From an uncultured Planctomycetaceae bacterium (GTDB taxonomy: Bacteria; Planctomycetota; Planctomycetia; Planctomycetales; Planctomycetaceae), in contig CAIXQV010000743.1 of NCBI GenBank assembly GCA_903921605.1, positions 1 to 13,394 of the forward strand: DNA of 13,394 bases. The letters are read 5' to 3'. Below are positions 7,574 to 13,394 of the stretch, piece by piece (position 1 is the first letter of the stretch; every line of letters begins with the position of its first letter). Position numbers and translations under genes: made by a program. The notes beneath the pieces are model-generated. The model had not been told where the DNA came from. It saw only the letters and a program-made list of their open reading frames with translations, and made no database searches.

Positions 7574-8404
7574 TCAGTGGCTGAAGCCGCTGCGGGAGTT
7601 ATCACGAACTTTGAAGACGAACACGATTCCAAACAAGGTCGTGCAGGCTAGGACGATGGCTCCGCCGCTGGAAATCGACAGGTAGTAAGACGCGTACAGC
7701 CCGATGACGCTGCTGCATGTCGAAAAGACGACCGATAGCATCAACATCCTGTTCAATCGCTTTGTCAGTAATGATGCCGTCGCCGCCGGCGTGACCAGCA
7801 GGGCAGATGTGAGCACAACTCCAACAGCCTGAATCGCAGTGACAACGGACAAAGCGAGAAGCAACAGCAGGAGGTAACGCATCCGTTCCGACGAGAGTCC
7901 GATCACCTGGGCATGCAGCGGATCCACCGTTGTCAGCATAAGTTCCTTCTGAAAAATCAGCAGACAGACCACCACGATCGTTCCCGTGATAACAATCCCG
8001 ATTAGATCTGAGGATGTCACTCCCAGCACGTTGCCGAACAACATGTGAGAAAAGTCACGGTAACTGCGGACAGTACTGATCAGCACAATCCCGAGAGCGA
8101 ACATGCCGGAGAACAGAACTCCGATCGCTGTGTCCTCTCGAAGCTGCTGACGGCGGCTCAGCCAGCCGATTCCCAGAGCCGTGATGATGGCTGCGATGAT
8201 CGCTCCAAAGAACAGGTTCCAGCGGTTTAGATAAGCGACAACAAGTCCCGGCAGTGTCGTGTGAGCAATTGCGTCGCCCATAAACGCCATGCGTCGCAGC
8301 ACAACGTAAACGCCCAGCAATGAACATGTGGCTCCAATGAGCGTACTGGCCAGCAACGCCTGTCGCATAAAACTGTATTGAAGCGGTTCGAGAAGCCAGG
8401 TCAT
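7574..8404 (-). CDS. znuB: ABC-3 family metal permease (ZnuB/TroC type)
   Basis: A 276-residue integral membrane protein with about eight hydrophobic segments, typical of the ABC-3 family that pairs with cluster A-1 metal-binding proteins. The family motif MAFMGDAIAHTTLPG lies at 39-53 after the second helix (general form: small-x-x-GDAxxHxxLPG), and LREDTAIGVLFSGMFALG (88-105) is the usual segment in the middle. It would form the homodimeric channel for Zn(II), or Mn(II)/Fe(II), driven by the ATPase encoded upstream. The start ATG 8404-8402 immediately precedes the first helix. It follows the ATPase gene after a 99-nt gap that holds a short dispersed repeat. The symbol is given for the family; sequence alone does not separate zinc from manganese permeases. 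Confidence 0.9.
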   Translation of the reverse strand: MTWLLEPLQYSFMRQALLASTLIGATCSLLGVYVVLRRMAFMGDAIAHTTLPGLVVAYLNRWNLFFGAIIAAIITALGIGWLSRRQQLREDTAIGVLFSGMFALGIVLISTVRSYRDFSHMLFGNVLGVTSSDLIGIVITGTIVVVCLLIFQKELMLTTVDPLHAQVIGLSSERMRYLLLLLLALSVVTAIQAVGVVLTSALLVTPAATASLLTKRLNRMLMLSVVFSTCSSVIGLYASYYLSISSGGAIVLACTTLFGIVFVFKVRDNSRSGFSH

Positions 8405-8483
8405 GTGTGGTCCATGATTTGCGAATTGTTCTGTGATTCGCTGTGCTGAATGTACGTTGGAAATTCTTGTCCGACGATGGAGC

Positions 8484-8508
8484 GACGGGCAGGAATGCCC
8501 ATCCTACG
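8484..8508 (-). repeat. Short dispersed-type repeat at the 3' end of the ABC ATPase gene
   Basis: Read leftward, CGTAGGATGGGCATTCCTGC and its continuation CCGTC include the small palindrome GGGCA-TTCC-TGCCC (8487-8500). From memory this resembles a short repeat scattered through planctomycete intergenic DNA. It supplies the TAG stop (8506-8504) of the ATPase gene and fills part of the gap to the permease gene. The hairpin might influence relative expression of the two genes. Confidence 0.45.
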
Positions 8509-9316
8509 AATGAAGCAGGTTGCCCGTTGTTGCTTGAACTCTACCTTCACGTAAATAAACGGCTCGATCAAACGACTCCGACAATCGCCCCAGATCGTGC
8601 GTCGCAGCCAGCACACTGGAACCACCGCGAGTCTCTTCGCGCAACACTTCGTCGACGATATCTCGAGTCGCTTCGTCGACAGCATTCAGGGGCTCATCCA
8701 GCAGAAACAGACTGGCCCCCTGAACGATCGCTCGAGCCAACAACGTGCGTTGCTGCTGGCCGCCGGAAAGTTCACCGATCTGACGCTCGGCCAGATCAGA
8801 GATCTTCAGACGATCCAATCCCTGCCGCACTGCTTCCATGTCCTTTCGCCCCGGTCGCTTCAGCCAGCCAAGATGCACATATCGCCCTGTCATCACCAGA
8901 TCGGCGACCGTCATCGGAAAACACCAGTCAAGATCCGCGCGCTGAGGCAGATAGGCGGTTCGATGATGACACGCTCCGACGCGATTGCCGAAGAGATTTA
9001 CGGACCCTGATATGGGCTTGAGCAAACCAGCGATGGTTTTCAGAAGCGTGCTTTTTCCGGCTCCGTTCGGGCCAACAAGGGCCACTCGCTCTCCGACATT
9101 GACAACCAGGGACACGTCCGAGACGGCAGGCATGGCAGAATGCTCATAGCGCACGGTCACATTCTTAAGATCGACCGCCGAGCAGCCCGGTTGTGGATCT
9201 TTGTGGCCTCGTCCTCCATAGGGCAACCACGGGTCGACATGATGAGAATGCTCCGGGCAAGAACAACCAGCATGGGCGGGTGTTTCACTGCGAGGCTCTG
9301 AGGTTTTGAGTGACAT
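8504..9316 (-). CDS. znuC: Metal ABC transporter ATPase (ZnuC/TroB type) with Cys/His N-terminal extension
   Basis: A 270-residue ABC ATPase that powers metal import through the ABC-3 permease. Walker A GPNGAGKST lies at 82-90, Q-loop LPQRADLDW at 123-131, signature LSGGQQQR at 183-190, Walker B LFLLDEP at 203-209, and H-loop ATHD at 238-241. PQRADLDWCFPMTVADLVMTGR is characteristic of the zinc/manganese subfamily. The ABC domain starts near residue 47 (AVDLKNVTVRYE); before it is an extra ~45 residues containing HAGCSCPEHSHH (15-26), H38 and C45. This is an uncommon N-terminus that looks able to bind metal, perhaps as a sensor or donor site near the channel. The ATG at 9316-9314 shares one base with the stop of the binding-protein gene (TAATG), supporting the start and translational coupling. 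Confidence 0.92.
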   Translation of the reverse strand: MSLKTSEPRSETPAHAGCSCPEHSHHVDPWLPYGGRGHKDPQPGCSAVDLKNVTVRYEHSAMPAVSDVSLVVNVGERVALVGPNGAGKSTLLKTIAGLLKPISGSVNLFGNRVGACHHRTAYLPQRADLDWCFPMTVADLVMTGRYVHLGWLKRPGRKDMEAVRQGLDRLKISDLAERQIGELSGGQQQRTLLARAIVQGASLFLLDEPLNAVDEATRDIVDEVLREETRGGSSVLAATHDLGRLSESFDRAVYLREGRVQATTGNLLHS

Positions 9317-10308
9317 TACTGCAGAGACTCCACGATCTTCGTCACATTCGAACGCATCATCTGCAGGTAAGATTCCCCGCCCGAGCCTTTTTCCCCCAGA
9401 GCATCAGTAAACAGTGTCGGGACAACGCGAACCCCAGCTTCGCGAGCGACCTGCTCGGTGAGTTGCGGGTTGAGAATATTCTCTGCAAAGATCGCAGGAA
9501 CCTGTTCGCGACGAATCGTCTCGATAATGGCTGCAATCTGAGCGGCCGAGGGATCCGCTACTTCGCTCGAAACAGTCCCCATCACACTGGAGACCTGAAA
9601 CCCATAACGTTCCGCAAAATAGCCGAACGTATCGTGAGTCGTCACCAGCTTCCGGCGAGAATCAGGCAATGCCGCGACCTGACCCTGAATCCACGTATTC
9701 AATTCCTGCAGCTCGCTGACGTAGGCATCTGTATTCTTCTGATAATCGTCGGCATGAGCAGGATCAGCCTTTATTAACGCAGCGGAGACGGCTTGAACCA
9801 TCTCAATCGCGAATTGGGGATCGTGCCAGACATGAGGATCGGTTTCGCTGTGGCCATGATCGTCAGAGAATGTTCGGCCGGGGATCTTCTGAGTAACAAC
9901 CACACGAGTCGCCCGGGATCCACTGGCCTCGAAAAGCCGATCCAGCCAGACCTCGAAGCCCAGGCCGTTCTCGAAGAGCAACGCTGCATCAGCAACGGCG
10001 GCACTGTCCTGCGGCGTGGGTTCATAGGTATGAGCATCCCCGCCGGGGCCGACCAGCGTGGTCAGGCGCACATGTTCTCCGCCAACGCGGCCGACCCAGT
10101 CTCCGAGAATGCTGTAGGTTGCGATGACAGGAATCTTGCCGCCTGTTGGGTCATCCGCAGCCGCGCTGCCACCAGCCGCTGAGTCCTTCGTTGCGAGATC
10201 GGTCGACCTGGGATCTTCACGAGGTGATTCAGTTCGGCCGCAGCCGGGAAGAGCCGTGATCAGCAGCAGGAAGATCGCTGTCAACGCTCTGTTGGGTTTC
10301 AAAATCAT
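9316..10308 (-). CDS. znuA: Metal-binding lipoprotein of the ABC importer (cluster A-1, ZnuA/TroA type)
   Basis: A 330-residue exported lipoprotein. A short signal peptide ends in a lipobox LPGC (20-23), so Cys23 would be lipidated; a low-complexity Ala/Ser/Asp linker (24-58) follows. The mature domain shows the four ligands of this family: His93 (GGDAHTYEPTP), His159 (DPHVWHDP), His225 (TTHDTFGYFAERYGF) and Asp302 (FTDALGEKG). Three His plus Asp is the TroA-like set, which binds Zn(II) and in some members Mn(II). The usual His-rich loop of ZnuA is reduced to DDHGHSETD (149-157). Zinc is favoured by the surrounding YciC-type GTPases and the Cys-less FmdB, but manganese is not excluded. It is the first gene of the leftward operon, and its promoter region carries the palindrome at 10367-10381. 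The start ATG at 10308 has GAAGG about 9 nt before it. Confidence 0.92.
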   Translation of the reverse strand: MILKPNRALTAIFLLLITALPGCGRTESPREDPRSTDLATKDSAAGGSAAADDPTGGKIPVIATYSILGDWVGRVGGEHVRLTTLVGPGGDAHTYEPTPQDSAAVADAALLFENGLGFEVWLDRLFEASGSRATRVVVTQKIPGRTFSDDHGHSETDPHVWHDPQFAIEMVQAVSAALIKADPAHADDYQKNTDAYVSELQELNTWIQGQVAALPDSRRKLVTTHDTFGYFAERYGFQVSSVMGTVSSEVADPSAAQIAAIIETIRREQVPAIFAENILNPQLTEQVAREAGVRVVPTLFTDALGEKGSGGESYLQMMRSNVTKIVESLQ

Positions 10309-10338
10309 CTTTCGGCCTTCGGGAGTCTCTTTTATCGC

Positions 10339-10367
10339 TTGACGTTATTCACACACACTAGTCTAAT
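10339..10367 (+). promoter_or_regulatory. Predicted sigma70-type promoter for the small divergent gene
   Basis: TTGACG (10339-10344) and TCTAAT (10362-10367) are each 5/6 matches to the consensus and are separated by exactly 17 nt. The expected start of transcription is near 10374, leaving a leader of about 47 nt before the ATG at 10421. The promoter lies inside the leader of the oppositely oriented lipoprotein gene. Confidence 0.55.
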
Positions 10368-10381
10368 GCAATGCGGTTGCA
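10367..10381. promoter_or_regulatory. Candidate operator TGCAA-N5-TTGCA (Fur/Zur-family type)
   Basis: A perfect 5-bp inverted repeat, TGCAA at 10367-10371 and TTGCA at 10377-10381, separated by 5 nt. It touches the last base of the TCTAAT -10 box and spans the expected start site of the rightward promoter, so a bound repressor would block it. On the other strand the same bases supply TTGCAT/TTGCAA, the only reasonable -35-like sequences for the lipoprotein gene, whose ATG is 58 nt away. One bound protein could therefore control both divergent units. The 15-bp size fits Fur-family operators, but the exact planctomycete Zur consensus is not known to me and no second copy is evident in the window. 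Confidence 0.45.
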
Positions 10382-10420
10382 AATACACATTCGCTGTTTA
10401 CGCAGCAGAATGTCTTCTCA

Positions 10421-10729
10421 ATGGGCGATGTTATGCTCCTCTTCGGAAATTCCGAAAAACGTGATCCTGTCCAGGTGGCTCAGATTCGGGCGTGGGTGGC
10501 GGAATTGCTGCCTGTCCCGGAAGACGCCTTTGTCATGGTCAAACAGATGGAATGTCCGGAGGAGGGATGTCCTCCGGTGGAGACGATTATTGCCATCCTG
10601 TGTAATCACACCGGGCCTAAGCAGTGGAAGCTGCCCAGGCCGCTTCGTGATGTCACTCGAGGTGATATCGAAGACCTTTGCAGCAGCACCGGAGAATGGA
10701 CTCCGCAGGAATGGCGGTGTCCTGATTGA
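10421..10729 (+). CDS. Small conserved-looking protein with CPEEGCPP motif, function unknown
   Basis: A 102-residue soluble protein without signal peptide or membrane segment. The N-terminal part predicts a helix (QVAQIRAWVAELLPV, 18-32), followed by a strand and the motif KQMECPEEGCPPVETIIAIL (41-60), then GPKQWKLPRPLRDVTRGDIED (65-85). The pattern ME/LxCxExGCPPxET is one I associate with small uncharacterised bacterial proteins. C45, C50, C61 and C100 are possible metal or redox residues. It may start at ATG 10421 or at the in-frame ATG 10433; neither has a clear Shine-Dalgarno sequence. It is divergent from the metal-lipoprotein gene and shares the candidate operator, so it is likely co-regulated with metal import. 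It lies about 300 nt before the third GTPase gene. Confidence 0.72.
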   Translation: MGDVMLLFGNSEKRDPVQVAQIRAWVAELLPVPEDAFVMVKQMECPEEGCPPVETIIAILCNHTGPKQWKLPRPLRDVTRGDIEDLCSSTGEWTPQEWRCPD

Positions 10730-10750
10730 GGCGGCTTGATTTAATCCTAG

Positions 10751-10817
10751 CCCGCTGCGTCAGCGAGGGATTGCTGTTGACTACGCAGCCACGTTTATCC
10801 CTCACTGACGTTTCGGG
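10751..10817. repeat. Imperfect inverted repeat, dispersed planctomycete type
   Basis: Arm CCCGCTGCGTCAGCGAGGGA (10751-10770) pairs with TCCCTCACTGACGTTTCGGG (10798-10817), 16 of 20 positions complementary, around a 27-nt loop. It begins about 20 nt after the stop of the small CPEEGCPP gene, so it could also end or protect that transcript. The core CGTCAGCGAGGGA resembles repeats I associate with planctomycete intergenic DNA. Confidence 0.55.
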
Positions 10818-10856
10818 TTGCGAAAACCCATTAACTCAATGTTCCGCTTGCGGGTG

Positions 10857-10960
10857 GTTGATTTAGTCGTTTAACGGCAAGCCGCAGGCGTCGTTGCTCG
10901 GCTCGTCTACGCCTGCGGCTCGCCGTTAAACGAAAACGCCCAATACACCACTGAATCAAC
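10857..10960. repeat. Large nested hairpin repeat upstream of the third GTPase
   Basis: Two 25-nt arms (10867-10891 and 10909-10933) are inverted copies with a single mismatch around a 17-nt loop; each contains GTTTAACGGC and GCCGCAGGCG or their complements. An outer arm GTTGATTTAG (10857-10866) pairs with CTGAATCAAC (10951-10960), one mismatch, enclosing the whole. On RNA this is a long, stable stem in the possible leader of the GTPase mRNA, or a barrier separating it from the small gene upstream. It looks like a REP-type dispersed element and not a coding or riboswitch sequence. Confidence 0.75.
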
Positions 10961-10970
10961 AGCCTGCCGG

Positions 10971-10993
10971 CGCCTGCGGCTGGGCGGTAAACG
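10971..10993. repeat. Third, degenerate copy of the hairpin arm
   Basis: Twenty of 23 positions match the right-hand arm at 10910-10932 in direct orientation (starts CGCCTGCGGCT, ends GGTAAACG). It shows that the arm behaves as an individual repeat unit. With the other repeats it accounts for most of the 306-nt gap 10730-11035. Confidence 0.65.
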
Positions 10994-11006
10994 AGACGTA
11001 TTCCCT

Positions 11007-11028
11007 TTTCATTCTGATTTCATTCTGA
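11007..11028 (+). repeat. Tandem 11-bp direct repeat just upstream of the third GTPase start
   Basis: TTTCATTCTGA occurs twice back to back (11007-11017 and 11018-11028), ending 7 nt before the ATG at 11036. One unit is about one helical turn, so it could position two protein contacts on the same DNA face, but a chance slippage duplication is as likely. No Shine-Dalgarno sequence precedes the ATG. Confidence 0.45.
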
Positions 11029-11035
11029 GCCAACC

Positions 11036-12382
11036 ATGACAACCACCTCCAAAGTCCCCGTCACAGTTCTGACCGGCTTCCTGGGTTCCGGCAAGACCAC
11101 GCTGCTCAATCGAATTCTCTCGGAGAATCACGGCAAGCGAATCGCCGTGATTGAAAACGAGTTCGGTGAGGTTGGCGTTGACAATGATCTTGTCATTGGT
11201 GCCGAAGAAGAGATCTTCGAAATGAACAACGGCTGCATTTGCTGCACCGTGCGAGGCGATCTGATTCGAATTCTGGGCAATCTGATGAAGCGTCGCGATA
11301 AGTTCGACCACATCATGATCGAAACCACCGGCATGGCCGATCCGGGGCCGGTTGCTCAGACATTCTTTATGGACGATGAGATTCAGACTCAACTAAGCCT
11401 CGATGGAGTCGTCACGCTCGTTGACGCGAAGCACGTGCTCCAGCACATTGATGATTCGGATGAAGTGAAAGAGCAGATTGCATTCGCGGATGTCATCCTG
11501 CTCAACAAAACAGACCTCGTCTCTTCGGCCGATCTGGATGCACTTGAGTCCCGCATTCACAGTATGAATTCGGCGGCGAAAATCCATCGGACTCGAGACG
11601 CTGTTGTCGACATGGACAAGATTCTGAACCTCGGCGGTTTTGATCTGGATCGGGCTCTGGAGACCGATCCGAAGTTCCTGGAGCCCGAGTATCCGTTTGA
11701 ATGGAGCGGATTGTACGACCTGGCGGCGGGTGAGTATTTCTTTGAAATGAATCCCGGCCCCGATCCGGCGATGAACGTCTGCCTTGTTCCGGCCAAGGGA
11801 AACACGGAGCAGGCCATGCGCGACACAGTCGAAGCGGCTGTGCTGCGATACTCGGCCGATGAAACAGAACTGGCGGCGGGCGATGCGATCACATCGAACG
11901 TTGAACTGATCCAGTTGCCGCTAGAGGATGCTCCGAAGAAATTTCGAGTCACGATCCCTTCTGCCGGTGGGTGGGTTCTGTTTACGGAACATCATCCGGA
12001 TGAGTTCGAGGCGTCGCTTCAGGATGCGGCGGGGAACGTGATGGTTCCGCTGGTCACACGCGAGTACAAGCCAGACCACGAGCACGACGAAGAGGTTACT
12101 TCCGTGGGAATTACTTCGTTCAAAGAGCTTGACCTCAAGAAGTTCCAGAAGTGGCTCGGAAGACTGCTCGCCGAACAGGGGCCGGACATCTTCCGCATGA
12201 AAGGCATTCTGAATTTTAAAGACATGGATACTCGCTATGTTTTTCAGGGAGTTCACATGCTGTTTGACGGACGTGAGGATCGGCCGTGGGGTGATCAGGC
12301 GCGTCGCAGTTCGCTCATCTTTATCGGCCGCAATCTGGATCGGGAATCTCTGAACGCGGAGTTCGAAGCATGCCTGGCATAA
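11036..12382 (+). CDS. COG0523 GTPase of a second subfamily with an inserted domain
   Basis: A 448-residue G3E GTPase. Walker [10 protein letters not shown] lies at 14-22, switch region [15 protein letters not shown] at 39-53, GCICC at 66-70, [11 protein letters not shown] at 95-105, NKTDLV at 157-162. The CobW C-terminal domain occupies about 355-448 ([10 protein letters not shown] to [14 protein letters not shown]). Unlike the YciC/ZigA pair, the linker between the G domain and C-terminal domain is expanded to about 135 residues (210-345). It has a beta-rich look: [47 protein letters not shown] charged HEHDEE (348-353) follows. HHPDEF and HEHDEE are candidate metal ligands, and the insert may be a metal-donor or client-binding module. 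The substrate metal is not deducible. Its 3' end overlaps the WD40 gene by 13 nt, so the two are probably co-translated partners. Confidence 0.93.
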   Translation: MTTTSKVPVTVLTGFLGSGKTTLLNRILSENHGKRIAVIENEFGEVGVDNDLVIGAEEEIFEMNNGCICCTVRGDLIRILGNLMKRRDKFDHIMIETTGMADPGPVAQTFFMDDEIQTQLSLDGVVTLVDAKHVLQHIDDSDEVKEQIAFADVILLNKTDLVSSADLDALESRIHSMNSAAKIHRTRDAVVDMDKILNLGGFDLDRALETDPKFLEPEYPFEWSGLYDLAAGEYFFEMNPGPDPAMNVCLVPAKGNTEQAMRDTVEAAVLRYSADETELAAGDAITSNVELIQLPLEDAPKKFRVTIPSAGGWVLFTEHHPDEFEASLQDAAGNVMVPLVTREYKPDHEHDEEVTSVGITSFKELDLKKFQKWLGRLLAEQGPDIFRMKGILNFKDMDTRYVFQGVHMLFDGREDRPWGDQARRSSLIFIGRNLDRESLNAEFEACLA

Positions 12383-13394
12383 GATCCGCACAGCGGGGTG
12401 GCCGCCAGGTGATCGAACACTGGCAGATTGATGTCGAAGACTATGTGCAGGACCTGGCATGGTCGTCAGACGGTCAGTTCGTCGCCATCATCACGGTGGA
12501 AGGACAGGTCTGGGTTTGCCATCACGCAGATCAGATCGCGGTTCGCATAGGCGAGCACAAAGGCGGCGGAACGTCGTTGTCGTGGCGGCCGGGGACCACG
12601 GAATTCTCAACGATCGGCCATGACGGGTTCATTCGGCACTGGAATGCGGCGAACGGTTCATTGCTGATGCAGTTGGAATCAGGTGCTTCCTGGGGAACTC
12701 GGGTTGCCTGGAAATCGAACGGCCAGCGTCTCGCTTCCGCCGCCGGAAAGTCACTACGACTGTTTACGGCGGAAGGGAAACTGGTCTACGAATCATCTGA
12801 TCACGCCAGCACCATTGCTGACATCGCATGGAACCCCGATGGCAGCGCGATTGCTGTGGCGGCGTACTTCGGAGTGACGTTGCATATTCCGGGGAAAGGT
12901 GTTCGACAGTATGAATGGAAGGGATCGAGTCTGGTTCTTGCGTGGAGTCCCACGGCGAAGTATCTGGTCACCGGGGAACAGGATTCGTCGGTTCATATCT
13001 GGTACGTGAAGACCGGCAAAGATTCTCAGATGACGGGGTTTGCCACCAAGGTGCTCGAGATGTCCTGGCATCGATCGGGAGATTACCTGGCGACCGGCGG
13101 AAGTGATTCGATCATTCTCTGGGATTGTTCCGGAGTTGGTCCGGAAGGCCGTGAGCCACGCATGCTGGAGGCCCACGCGACGCGACTGACTCAACTGACG
13201 TTCCAGTCCAAAGGCAATGACATCGCGTCGGCCGATGCGGACGGAATCGTCATGCTTTGGACGCCGCTCCGATCCGGCGATCCCTACTTCTTCCGCGGAT
13301 TTGATTCGATGATCACTCGTCTGGCCTGGTCGTCGGATGATCAGCGACTTGTTGTCGGCGAGCGAGACGGCAAGGTGACCAGCATCGGATTTCA
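12370..13394 (+). CDS. WD40-repeat beta-propeller protein (3' end outside window)
   Basis: From ATG 12370 the frame is open for 341 codons to the window edge. Eight repeat-like units can be read, each with a (L/M)(A/S)WxxxG(x)xLA-type strand and a terminal strand ending in an aromatic: QVWVCH (46-51), FIRHWN (87-92), SLRLFT (128-133), GVTLHI (168-173), SVHIWY (207-212), SIILWD (247-252), IVMLWT (293-298) and the start of another at [13 protein letters not shown] (315-327). There is no signal peptide, so it is probably a cytoplasmic scaffold or interaction platform. The start lies inside the GTPase gene and overlaps its stop by 13 nt in another frame, indicating translational coupling and a likely physical or functional link with the third GTPase. 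The actual ligand of the propeller is unknown. Confidence 0.9.
   Translation, partial: MPGIRSAQRGGRQVIEHWQIDVEDYVQDLAWSSDGQFVAIITVEGQVWVCHHADQIAVRIGEHKGGGTSLSWRPGTTEFSTIGHDGFIRHWNAANGSLLMQLESGASWGTRVAWKSNGQRLASAAGKSLRLFTAEGKLVYESSDHASTIADIAWNPDGSAIAVAAYFGVTLHIPGKGVRQYEWKGSSLVLAWSPTAKYLVTGEQDSSVHIWYVKTGKDSQMTGFATKVLEMSWHRSGDYLATGGSDSIILWDCSGVGPEGREPRMLEAHATRLTQLTFQSKGNDIASADADGIVMLWTPLRSGDPYFFRGFDSMITRLAWSSDDQRLVVGERDGKVTSIGF

Noticed and set aside
10857..10993. CRISPR-like array
   Set aside because: The arms are inverted, only three in number, one is degenerate, and there are no regular spacers or cas genes.
10730..11035. Cobalamin or other riboswitch upstream of the CobW-family gene
   Set aside because: The paired segments are explained by repeat arms; I see no B12-box or other aptamer core. 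COG0523 membership does not imply cobalamin control.

Overview
The window looks like a chromosomal segment of a planctomycete. This is inferred from the mix of gene families, from short dispersed inverted repeats of a type I associate with planctomycete intergenic DNA, and from the scarcity of strong Shine-Dalgarno sequences. No rRNA or marker gene is present to prove it. Almost everything recognisable concerns transition metals, most plausibly zinc acquisition and allocation under zinc shortage.

Layout. (1) The left edge holds the first 26 codons of a leftward gene with a very good ribosome binding site (1-80), then about 500 bases with no gene I can support. (2) 576-6108 runs rightward: a small exported Cys/His-rich protein; then a tightly coupled set of four genes joined by ATGA overlaps at 2037, 3296 and 4519. 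These are a Trp/Cys-rich protein of unknown function, two tandem YciC/ZigA-type COG0523 GTPases, and a membrane protein carrying the tetracysteine domain of type IV prepilin peptidases. That last protein appears to lack the second catalytic aspartate. (3) 10308-6172 runs leftward: a cluster A-1 metal-binding lipoprotein, ABC ATPase and ABC-3 permease (ZnuABC/TroABC type), then an FmdB-like protein that has lost its zinc-ribbon cysteines, then a His-rich NicO/RcnA-family membrane transporter. It meets operon 2 tail to tail around 6109-6171. (4) 10421 to the right edge runs rightward: a small CPEEGCPP protein divergent from the lipoprotein gene, an intergenic cluster of hairpin repeats, a third COG0523 GTPase of a different subfamily with a large inserted region, and an overlapping WD40 beta-propeller gene that runs off the window. 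The WD40 gene is open to the window edge.

How the parts may work together. The ABC system would import Zn(II) (Mn(II) is the alternative). The COG0523 GTPases would deliver scarce metal to chosen client proteins. The Cys-free FmdB-like protein would replace a zinc-containing paralogue and spare zinc. Between the lipoprotein gene and the small divergent gene lies a good sigma70-like promoter (TTGACG-17-TCTAAT) directly abutting an inverted repeat TGCAA-N5-TTGCA centred on the expected transcription start. It is a credible operator for a Fur-family regulator such as Zur. No regulator gene is in the window.

The unexplained parts worth most attention are the Trp/Cys-rich protein and degenerate prepilin-peptidase-like protein coupled to the GTPases, the CPEEGCPP protein, the WD40 partner of the third GTPase, and the Cys-less FmdB paralogue.
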